Assembly: GCA_003545705.1 (NCBI GenBank)
Contig: QVLQ01000001.1
Span: forward strand, 2,232,001-2,296,000
DNA from: Acidomyces sp. 'richmondensis'
Lineage: Eukaryota > Ascomycota > Dothideomycetes > Mycosphaerellales > Teratosphaeriaceae
Direction of reading: 5' to 3'
DNA: 64,000 nt
The notes beneath the pieces were generated by a model. That model did no database searches, was not told where the DNA came from, and worked only from the letters and a program-made list of their open reading frames with translations. Both the position numbers and the translations under genes were made by a program. Positions 41,801-49,683 of the stretch are shown here, in pieces. Position 1 is the stretch's first letter. Each line of letters opens with the position of its first letter.

Positions 41801-42303
41801 AGTTGAGCTCTAGGGCTAGGGCTACCCGTACTAGGTTCCCAAACTGGATGGTGTATATTAAAGTCCCCTAGAAGTATAGTGCTCTTAGGTATAGGGAGCT
41901 TGTAGAGTGTTCTGTCTAATGTCCAGATGTTATTTATGTCCCTTTCATTATAGATATTTAGTAGGGTTAGCTGGTTCCGCTTATCCCTAATGTCTATAGA
42001 CTGAAGGTCTGAGTCTCTAAGGTTTTTTTGTGCTAGCTCTAGTCCTAGGTCTCTCCTAAAGTATAGGAGGGTTCGGGGCCTCGTACTTGGGCTCGTAGGA
42101 CTTGGTACTATACAGTTATAGCTCGGGTGCGTTATAGAGCGTGCTTTTCTGTAGTCGTTTCCGTTATCGCTAGTTGTTATCCAAGGCTCTTGAACTGCTA
42201 TAAGGTCTATATCCAGATCTCTAGCGTATTCTAGAGCCCCTTCCGTTGCTAAGGAGCTCCGGTTCACGTTTATTTGAAGGATTTTAAGATTCCTTTCTAA
42301 CAT
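38833..42303 (-). CDS. LINE-B ORF2, endonuclease-reverse transcriptase (1156 codons)
   Basis: The product is an AP-type endonuclease plus reverse transcriptase, with the same motifs and the same translated protein as the plus-strand copy at 34816-38286 (catalytic YIDDIALI, endonuclease LLGDFNIHH, end EEEDTD). The open frame is complete. Because ORF1 of this copy is broken, mobilisation would need ORF1 protein from elsewhere, for instance from LINE-A. Codon use is rich in CTA, ATA and TAx-containing codons, unlike the host genes to the left. Confidence 0.93.
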   Translation of the reverse strand: MLERNLKILQINVNRSSLATEGALEYARDLDIDLIAVQEPWITTSDNGNDYRKARSITHPSYNCIVPSPTSPSTRPRTLLYFRRDLGLELAQKNLRDSDLQSIDIRDKRNQLTLLNIYNERDINNIWTLDRTLYKLPIPKSTILLGDFNIHHPVWEPSTGSPSPRAQLFKEWLDSKDLYLSNRIGEETFFRPHLERGSVLDLTFTRGIETINWQTTPNIGSDHLGITFTIRGSKDSNCLYTTSLGNRFNTKKADWTLFNKTLKEEAAKSPYLRAVIVTSNIRPEEMLEGKAHPILEHLDKAASALTKAIQTASTKSIPLLKISLRSKPWWNSKLKDLRKAYNKAYRALRRCSKHLEDIPENNQYRESYKTLRNSYFQAIKAAKQNYWNKFLEGEDPTTIYKAMSYTKDNQNSLIPTISGQDSFKGKCEALRKALFPNPPTTSITIRWKRYKASPKWEWPKLSSKELQDAYSNTAIKGKTPGPDSITQEIIARAYAAIPEIFYNIYSSLLDIGIHPRAWKQAIGAILKKPGKPDYSIPKAYRVISLLNCLGKVSERILAKRLGYLAETTDLLHPSQLGGRKKKSAIDAAFILTDEVQANRSRGLKTSTLFLDIKGAFDYVAKEQLLGIMHQLRLPASLILWTRSFLSERMLKLSFNGNTEDTKPINTGIPQGSPISPILFLIYIRDLFPYSDGIKPISYIDDIALIAASSSLRKNIKLLEQATQTLYTLGQENAIEFDLAKTELLHFTKGKGSDTPITLPNNEVIQPSLKPVRWLGIWFDPYLTFKEHIRIRASQARQAFLRLERLAYTGRGLSAKALRQLYRACIISIADYGSPIWSNGSTEQAKPLQAIQNAATKKILGVFKTAPSQPCEVEASLLPPSTRLTRSRYLYALRCLQLHQQHPITTRIEAIRASNRSAKPTQLQRLIEDLDYLDKDDLCHYITRLNPHHNPPWKEPTEPPKPRGPLNGQRQLSEPWPPRTTPIPTPTPTQARTSVIRLIDNWAVADWKRLLDIYKAKQISDPKGNPLSYSRLYDWKLTLQPSLGPQGVSRQVNSAFFQLKLGHGYIKGYLNKLGHTENDLCRCLRKETPRHLLLECRLYKEERKEFDALNVKPLTLPLLLHTRKGGKLTRHFIDATRIATRGWHLSRLPREEEEDTD

Positions 42304-43702
42304 TTCTAATAGTTAGGTAGGTCTCGCAGTCCTTAGAGTCCGCTGTATGTTTGCCGCTACAGTTGAAGCACCTAGCCTTTATATGTTGGCATAGCTCGGT
42401 TGATCCACAGGCTCCGCATTTGTGTTGTTTAGAGCTATGTTCCTCGGCGCATAGACGGCATTTAAATGCCTTACGGCATTTAATGTCCCTGTGCCCGAAG
42501 CCTAGGCACCTAGAACATTGCGAGGTTCTAGGGGTCCGTAGCATCTTCTCAGCTTTAAGGCGGAGACCGGCAATTGATATACCATGTCGTATAACGGTGT
42601 TAGCCTCTTTTTCGGATTTAAAGGCTACTATAACTGTGCCTGCTCGTTGGTTTTGCCGGCGTTCCTTGGATGTAAGCCAATAGGGAACCCCTACTGGCTC
42701 TAAGCCCTGGTTGAATGTCTTGATCTCGTCTACGATAAGGTCCATTCCTCCTTCAGTATTGAACACTGAGGTAGGGGCTCCGTGTATTAGCACTTTATGC
42801 CAGTTAGTGTTAGCTATAGCACTGTCGGCTATTAGAACACTCTGCCACTTGTTAAAGCTTGCTAGCACCCTACTGGCCGGGTACTCGTGTGTAAGGGTGA
42901 GGATAAGGTTTGGCTTCTCCTTATTTAGGGTCCAGCGGATAGAGGCAACTGCCGGTCCTCCTATCGCCTTATTTACCCTGTTCCTTAGGTTGAAGAAGTC
43001 AGCGCCTATATCTTTACTAGCTTCCCCTTTTAGGGAGACTACAATTGACTCAGTTTTGGACGTCTCCTTAGGGCTTGTTCTCTTGGCTTGGGATTGGTTG
43101 CTCCTCCCTGCCTGTTATATTACCGGATTGACGCCTGGCTTAGTTCCAGCCTTTACTGCGTCAGCGTATGTAGCTGTTTGGGTACGGATAGCGCTAGTAG
43201 CTGCCTTAGCAACTGCCGTAAGTTCGCTTGCTCTATTAGCAATAAGCTTGGTACTAGAGAGTACTGTGCCTTGCTCCGTATATTCCCTGAAGATGTGTAC
43301 GAGGTCAAGGAGATTAGTCTGTTCTTGGCGATTTTTGGTAAGGCTTGCTGCCTTAACGATAAGGTCTCTAGCCTTATAAATAAGGCTTGATACCTCTTTT
43401 TCTTTCTCTCTGTTGATTTCCTCCTCTTTCTCTCCCTCCTTTTCCTCCTCCTCCTCCTCTTCCTCATCACCCTCCTCCTCTTCCTCTGAACTGTCTTCTT
43501 TATTTTGTTTAGCTTGCAACAGGGTCTTTTTGCTTAGTAAAGGTATTGCCGGTATCAGTTAACGTCTTGCTGCATTAGCGCGGGGGCGCTGTAGGGTTTC
43601 AATAGGCCTTTTACAGCCTATGATTTTTTTAGGAGTGGTAGGTCCCTCGCTGTCAATCTCCATTTCCATTCTTGTACCTCTCTGGCTGTTAGGTGGGGTC
43701 AT
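42284..43702 (-). pseudogene. LINE-B ORF1, interrupted by two TAA codons
   Basis: It is the counterpart of LINE-A ORF1. Two CAA Gln codons have become TAA, at about 43561 and 43117 on the plus-strand numbering. A third difference (43084) changes Glu to Lys. The C-terminal zinc-knuckle part (42868-42284) stays open. The stops are C-to-T changes at CpA, the preferred RIP site. Confidence 0.88.
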
Positions 43703-43955
43703 ATTTGGTGCCTTAGGCCCTCAGGGTCCAGTACTCAAATTTCAGGGTCCAAGGCTTGGCAACACCTCAAAAAATTTTTTGTCTGGTTTCTGGTGAGATG
43801 GAGCTATCAAAAGCTCGATGGATAACGCCGGCGGCGCGCCGTGCGCTTGGCGCGAAGGTGTACGTCGCGAGCGCTTGAATTTGGTGTAATCAGCTTCGAA
43901 TTTCGTCCGGTTTTGGTCGAGATGTGGGTGACTGTGTTTTTGGTTATAGTGTCGA

Positions 43956-44640
43956 CAGTAGCTAGCACAGACGCTCGGGCTACAATTGTCGCGAATGCCA
44001 CACCACTAATTCCAGCTGCCTGAACTACGGGCCCTAGCTGCACTGCACTCAACCGTAAAGCTCGGAAGTGCTCTACAAGCTCGTCTACTAAGTCCATCCC
44101 CTACTGACTAGTACTGGTACTTGCAACTTGGCGCGGTGGACTTAGTAGTGACCTAGGGATTTTCGGCGGTTCATGTAGGTCTTTAATCACTGGCTCCGGT
44201 ATACGAAGTTGGTTAAGCACACTGACTCTAGAAAGTGGCGAATTGAGCAAATCGAGCGAACGAGTCTTACGAGCTAGGCGCTCGGTGTATTGCACTACTT
44301 TAAGGTACTGGTCGGATCTCGGACATAACGGACTAATCCCAACCTTGCTAACTACTCGGCGCTGAACATCGCGAGGTAATCCGCGAAGGTATTGGCGGAC
44401 TACCTGGGCTCCATCGATAGGGGTTCCTGCTTCTTGAGCCCTACGCACGATCCTATTAAACGCACGCGAGTATTGGATAATATCCACCGGCCCCCGTCGG
44501 AGCACCTCCTCGACATACTGCGTAAGGGCCTCGATTGTCCCTAGGTACTGTTCCTTATCAAACTGCGAAAATCGCTCCTTTATAGCATCCGCTAAGGCGT
44601 AGAGCGTCGGATAATCTTCCTACAACGCTCGAACTTAGGA
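43956..44640 (-). pseudogene. Gypsy gag, N-terminal part
   Basis: The minus strand encodes a gag capsid-like segment: RRGPVDIIQYSRAFNRIVRR, then RQYLRGLPRDVQRRVV, typical of retrotransposon gag. Stop codons occur at about 44640 and 44103. The frame continues through LVEHFRALRLSAVQLG and runs into the LINE-B site. Together with the 225-bp spacer and the piece left of LINE-A it makes one gag frame. Confidence 0.75.
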
Positions 44641-45619
44641 AACGGTCCCCTCATCGCAGTAAGCTTCCATTAGCATCGCTGCGCGATTATCCGGGCATCC
44701 ACAACGAAGTATTATGCGCTTGTAATTACGCAAGAAAGACGTAATATTATCCCCGGTAAAGAACGGCGCCTCGGAACTGCCTAAATAAGGCAGAGGCGTT
44801 ATAAACACTTATATATAGTTCATCGGTTCGATAGGGGAACGAAAATACAGCGTCGCTGTCGTCGTAGAGGTGCTAGTATTTGTCGGGTCGGCACCTAACT
44901 CGCGGTTATCCTGATAAGGTACTTCGAAACCGGTATAACTTCTAGAAGCGGCGGTAGGCGACATTGTAGAAGTAAAAGTTTGTCGCTGATAAGATACTGC
45001 GTCGTTAGGTTCGCACGAGTAGAATTGAGAAGAAAAAGAATGTCGGAAATTATACGACTGGTAATTAAGCTACGGGTACGTCTATAAACAAAACTGTCGA
45101 AAGGAGTACTACTAATACGGATACTGCTGAGCTGGATTCTGCTAAAATGAGAGTTGATCAAGAGAGTGTAACGATACGCGTATGAAATCAAGAACGAGTG
45201 CAGCTGCTTTCTTCCTCTGCCGACTGTTCAGAGCGAAGAAGATCACTGTTGTTATTAGGAAGGCTACGATACTCTGCGGTGTTATTATACACACTACACT
45301 AGCGCTCTATATCACGAATAAAGCACCGGTAACTACTTCCAACTTCGAGGTATAATCATAGCGTTAGCTGGCAACGGCGCTATAATCTCGGCTCCCTATC
45401 TGCCGTCTGTAGTACTGGTGACATTGTCCTAGCGCGCGCCTGCGCGCGTGTCTTCGGACCTATGGCTTCCTCAGCTGATATGCCATTCTCCTATGTCGCG
45501 GTCTATGTGGCTCTAAGGACGCGCGTCAGGGGTTGCTTACTGGCAGAGGGGGTCGTTGCTGTCGCCCTCTGTGAGTGTCCAGATAGCAATTGTCGGTCTA
45601 TAGAAGCTGCACCATTAAT
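44641..45619 (-). other. Gypsy 5' untranslated and gag leader region
   Basis: This is the region between the 5' LTR and the recognisable gag. Small frames only; a GCGCGC-CT-GCGCGC hairpin lies near 45434-45448. Part of the gag N-terminus may be here, but stops make it unreadable. Confidence 0.5.
45603..45614 (-). other. Candidate primer binding site of the Gypsy element
   Basis: Five bases inside the 5' LTR the minus strand reads TGGTGCAGCTTC. It starts with TGG, as expected for pairing with a tRNA 3' CCA end. The tRNA was not identified. Confidence 0.5.
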
Positions 45620-45881
45620 TGTCGTGGAGTAGGACGTCCTGAGTGTCCGTCGTCCTGGAAGGGAGCGTATCACGCGTAGGTCGAGTAGGCAACCAGCTCA
45701 GTAGATCAGTGAACGTCGCATTAGCATATGATACAAGGCCGGCCTGTCTGGCTGTCTGGCTGTCTGGCTGTCTGGCTGTCTGTCTGTACGTGTGTGTGTG
45801 TAGGCTCTTCTAGGTCATGCATGCAGGTCTGAAAGGTGAATGATGATACGTGTGTGTATCTATATGTACAAGAATACAATC

Positions 45882-45926
<45 letters not shown>

Positions 45927-46055
45927 GTTCGCTGTGTAACTGTGTGTGTGTGTGTGTGTGTGTGTGTCGGAAAGCTCAGCTACCGTGGCGGGTGTGCCAC
46001 CACCGCTTCCGCCTGCCGCCACAACCCAACCTGCCTGCGGTCAATCCCCACGACA
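45620..46055 (-). repeat. 5' LTR of the Gypsy element (436 bp)
   Basis: This is the partner of 26223-26642, nearly identical, with a longer GT run near 45941-45967. The termini TGTCGTGG and CCACGACA are perfect inverted octamers. Confidence 0.92.
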
Positions 46056-47785
46056 ACAGCCTTCGAAGAATTGGTGCGTACGCTTCGTCAACCGACATAG
46101 CTATAAGTTAGATTCGAGATATCTTAACACCCTCGACCTCTTACGCTATAAAGCCGATTCGAGAGCTAGCTACGACCAATACTTCACTCAGATTAAGAAG
46201 AAGATGGATGAATACAAGATTGAGCGTCAGAACATGTACAATATAGACGAGAAAGGCTTTATGATCGGTTAGCTTCAGAAGACACGTAGAATCTTTACTA
46301 AGGCTTTATACGAGGAGAAGGAGTCGATCTTCAGTGGCCAAGACGGTTCAAGAGAGTGGATCACTCTTTTAGCGACGATCTGCGCAGACGGAAGCCATCT
46401 GTCGCCTGCCTTGATCTATAAGTCCGAATCGAATCAACTTTAAGACAGCTAGCTGAATGCGTTTTATCTACAAGAGCACCGTTGCTTCTTCTCAAGCTCA
46501 CCGAATGGTTGGACTAGCGATGAGATCAGTCTAAGGTGGTTACGCGAGCTGTTTGATAAGGAAACGTCTAAGAAAGATCGCTCGACAATATAGCGTCTTC
46601 TTTTCATTGACAGCTATAGCTTACATCTGAATCTCAGCTTCCTTAACGAGTGTCAGAAGCTCAGAATACTGGTGGCCTTCTACCCCCCTCATTCGACGCA
46701 TCGTCTGCAGCTACTAGATATTGGTTGCTTCGCATTATTAGCTAGCTACTACAGCCAAGGTCTCGACGAGCTTATTAGACAGTCCGAAGGTCGTACGATA
46801 CTTAGAAAGCAAGATTTCTTCGAGGTCTTTTGGCCGGTAGCTCAGAAAGCGTTCTCATCTCAGAACATCGAGTCTGTGTAGCTTAAGAGTGGCATTTGGC
46901 CATTTGAGCCAGAAAGGGTGCTTAAGAAGCTTCCAAAGCCTAGGCAGACATCACCTTCAACACTACAAGGTTAGAAACGCAGCGGTAATTATCTACCCTT
47001 CGGTCTAAGCTCACCTTCGAATAGGAAGAGGCTCAGAACAATCCTCAAGAACACTGTCGACGAATCTTCGTCGGAATCAGTTAGTCTAATGAAGGACACG
47101 ATTGTGAGACTGTCTTGCGACCTCACCCTCTCGAAGAATCGCGAGCAGTCGCTTTCTAACGCTCTCAATCATAAGCAGACACGGCGGAAGCGGTCCAAGC
47201 GAGTTCTTGAAGAACTACGGTCAGAAGAAGGCTCTGGTACGCTTTTTATGAGCCCTTCTAAGATATAGCGAGCTCGAGACATTGCAGACGGTCGAGAGGC
47301 TGCTAAGGCTGCTCAGAAGGCTTAGAAAGCAGAGCAGCAACTCAAGCGAGCTCATAAGAAGGCACTAAAGGAAGCTGAAGCTGAGAGAAAGCGTACTGAG
47401 AAAGCAGCAGCTAAGGCTCGACGAGATGCGGAAGCTGCTGCTAAGAAGGCTGCGAATCAGCGAGTACGCGAAGCTAAGAAGGCTTTGAAGCAACTTGAGA
47501 TTGATCAAAAGGCCTTAAGTAGTCGTCGAAGAAGGCGTCAGAAGCAGCAGCGTCTTTAGAAGCCTTAAGATAAAGCTATTACGTCGAAAACCCTTCGCGA
47601 GGTGTCTCCTCAAGCGACGACGAGGAGAGGTCGTCCAGTGCGACGACCAGCGCGTCTACGGACATAAATGATATATGAAGAGATAGATGTAGATGAGAGC
47701 TTTCCAAATCACTGTCTAACACATCATTTGAGATCAGAATAATATAGATATAGCCGTTTGGAGACAGCGACGACGAAGTAGTCGA

Positions 47786-47827
47786 GCGTGCGTCGCCTGT
47801 GTCTGTGCGTCAGGTGTGGAGACCTTC
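47786..47827 (-). repeat. Right terminal inverted repeat of the DNA transposon
   Basis: This is the reverse complement of the left end, followed by TA at 47828-47829. Confidence 0.9.
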
Positions 47828-47829
47828 TA

Positions 47830-48693
47830 ATTGTCCCTTATCGAGTAATGATCGGACCCTAGATCTTTTGATCCAGCAAACTGTTGATAGTCTCTGCCAA
47901 TTACCACACTCGGCTTCCGTCTATTCACCAATTCTGATTCTTAAGTTCATTTTGCCCTTTTATTTTCACACTAATTGGTCCAGATCACCTGCCCAATAAA
48001 TAGCATGGTCAGCAACTTGTACACACATCCGTTGTTTCAATGATCTCCCCCAATCCGACCATGTCAAATCTTCCCAACACGCATCAAAATCGATGCTAAT
48101 ATCTCATCGTACTGTCTCTCAACTCTAACTATTGGTTGCAAGTCTGTTTTATTATAACAGCACCTTGGCGTGCGAAATGGTGATTTTGGCCATTCACTTT
48201 CTTGAGCAACACTGTTCTTTCATTTTATTCTCTAATATTGCACCATGCTAGCATAGCACCTCGCTTCGCATTTCAACACGCCTGGCAAAGCCCCATTTCC
48301 TTCATTTTTGCTCTTCCGGAAGCCAGGCGAAACTTCCATACAAGCATCATCTCCTGCGATCCACACAGCCTTTGAGCAGCATTGGCACAACACTAATAGC
48401 ATAAGAAAAAACCACTTTCCCGCACAGCCTAACCCGCTTGGACATCTAAAAGATTAATACGCAGATTCATCTTCAGTCTGAGCGTTCGTTGAATCTTCAG
48501 CCTGTTTAGACGGTTCCCCAGCTATGTTCTCTATTATGTAAAACTTCACTATTCCATTGCAGTGTGTCGTGCAGATTTGAGAAAAATCTCACCTTGGAAG
48601 CTGCCATTCTCAATATTGCGCTTGCAGCATACTTTTTCTTGAATCGCGCCCTCTGTTTCCGATTGTACAACTCCAAATCAAATTCATCTGAAG
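47830..48693. other. Intergenic, no gene seen
   Basis: This sequence lies between the DNA transposon and the Ser-rich open frame. It is AT-rich with no recognisable coding or RNA gene. Confidence 0.5.
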
Positions 48694-49329
48694 ATGACTG
48701 TGAATGGGCAAGACCGGATCCCCGACGATCGTCAAGGAGGACCCCAACCACGAGGCTTGTTCAGTCGATTTCGCAGATCAACCAATCTCCCTAGTTCGCT
48801 TCCCACTGTGCCATCGCGCCGCACTTACACACCTCGATACGCACACCGAGATGCGTTGCGTAGCGTTCCCCCTTCTTCCGAGAGGCAAGGCCGTCTGCGG
48901 TTTGGACATGGGCAGTTTGATTTCTGGCTCGCCCAGACTAGTGTGCACCCAAACTTTTGGAGGAGCCGAATGATGATGGATGGGAGCTCGCGGAGCTCAC
49001 AGAGTGTCCCGACTCTCGCAAGCATCGCCGAGCAAGATGAACGCACTCCCCACGAGGCCCGGAGACAGATGACAGAGGGCCTCACGACTATGCCGCCGAG
49101 CAGTGATGGCTTACTCTACCACCACGGTGCTGCGTGGCATTGCAATGTGCGACAAAGCGCTTGCCAAAGTTTTCCGGGACCAGACTCAGACACGTCAACA
49201 GACATATCAAATGATGTATACTGTTCGAGTTCCAGTGCAGCATCAACAGTTTCTCAGACACATGAGTCTTCTTCTGGCGAAGTAAGCGATAGCATCGAGA
49301 AGGTCACAAAAGGGAATCACAAACGATGA
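48694..49329 (+). CDS. Serine-rich hypothetical protein
   Basis: I do not recognise this 211-residue open frame. It is rich in Ser, Arg and Pro, with a basic RGLFSRFRRS near residue 20, a more ordered FGHGQFDFWLAQTSVHPNFW around 72-91, and a Ser/Thr/Asp-rich C-terminal half (DSDTSTDIS, SSSSAASTVS). No signal peptide or membrane segment is seen. The ATG context has a purine at -3. The length, the absence of strong repeats and its place between genes favour a real, possibly lineage-specific gene, but an untranslated frame cannot be excluded. Confidence 0.4.
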   Translation: MTVNGQDRIPDDRQGGPQPRGLFSRFRRSTNLPSSLPTVPSRRTYTPRYAHRDALRSVPPSSERQGRLRFGHGQFDFWLAQTSVHPNFWRSRMMMDGSSRSSQSVPTLASIAEQDERTPHEARRQMTEGLTTMPPSSDGLLYHHGAAWHCNVRQSACQSFPGPDSDTSTDISNDVYCSSSSAASTVSQTHESSSGEVSDSIEKVTKGNHKR

Positions 49330-49683
49330 GTTGACTTTTAAGCTTGTTCGAGGGAAATGAGGCAATGAACCTGATAAAGTTCCGAAGAATACGAAGATCA
49401 GGATGTATTAAGTCTGACACGACGGACACGGTCTCGATGGATAAATGCACGAACGGAGTCAAATATTTAAAGCCTTATGCGAACATGGGCCGGTTTTTTG
49501 GAAGTGATGACGCATAAACTAAGAAGAAATGGACGAATTGGAAGAATTGGAGACAGCTTGATGGATTCTTTTTCATTCGGGAAAGCGATTCGGACATTGG
49601 GAGTAATAAAGGCCGAACAGAGCAAAACAACTGCATAGCCTCTATAACAGCGTTCATTTTTGACGTTCACCATTTTATTCGTA

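Larger units (their letters stand above)
38667..43940 (-). mobile_element. LINE-B: near-identical LINE, minus orientation
   Basis: This is the same element as LINE-A, inverted. Its AATC tail lies at 38667-38694 (read as TTGATTGATT...) and its 5' end at 43940. It is flanked by the 15-bp duplication TGGTTATAGTGTCGA (38652-38666 and 43941-43955), which differs from that of LINE-A, so it inserted independently. ORF2 is intact; ORF1 has two premature stops. Confidence 0.9.
26223..46055 (-). mobile_element. Gypsy-type LTR retrotransposon, carrying three nested insertions
   Basis: LTRs at 26223-26642 and 45620-46055 start TGTCGTGG and end CCACGACA. The insertion is flanked by the 4-bp duplication ACAG (26219-26222 and 46056-46059). 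A primer-site candidate and a purine tract lie at the expected places for minus-strand transcription. Gene order on the minus strand is gag, protease, reverse transcriptase/RNase H, integrase, which is the Gypsy order. Frames are broken by TAG and TAA codons, two LINEs (in gag) and one short LTR element (in reverse transcriptase). Confidence 0.92.
25956..47668 (+). pseudogene. pogo/Fot1-like transposase, broken by insertion and stop codons
   Basis: The N-terminal part (25956-26222) is a helix-turn-helix DNA-binding domain (NISAIARKYGVERSTLSRRF) of the psq/CENP-B type. After the LTR retrotransposon the same frame resumes at 46060 with SKNWCVRFVNRH, so the two halves join exactly at codon 89 once the element and one ACAG copy are removed. 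The catalytic DDE_1 core follows (NIDEKGFMIG, RLLFIDSYSLHLN, FYPPHSTHRLQLLD). A Lys/Glu/Ala-rich coiled coil ends the protein near 47668. Several in-frame TAG and TAA codons sit where Trp or Gln is expected. The usual DGHGSH-type motif reads DSYSLH, consistent with G-to-A and C-to-T changes. The protein cannot be made as it stands. Confidence 0.85.
25857..47827 (+). mobile_element. pogo/Fot1-like Tc1-mariner DNA transposon, split by nested elements
   Basis: The ends are 42-bp inverted repeats (25857-25898 and 47786-47827, one mismatch, starting GAAGGTCTCCACACC). TA dinucleotides flank both ends (25855-25856, 47828-47829), the target duplication of the Tc1-mariner superfamily. Without the LTR retrotransposon and its 4-bp duplication the element is about 2.13 kb, a normal length for Fot1/pogo types. 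One transposase frame runs through it. It is the oldest layer of the nest because all other elements lie inside it. Confidence 0.9.

Noticed and set aside
33167..43940. Assembly artefact producing a false palindrome
   Set aside because: Different target duplications at the two LINEs, a unique gag spacer and several base differences between the copies argue for real insertions. Long reads would still be useful.
43841..44023. Short plus-strand frame across the LINE-B 5' junction
   Set aside because: It is a chance fusion of LINE-B 5' sequence with antisense Gypsy gag.
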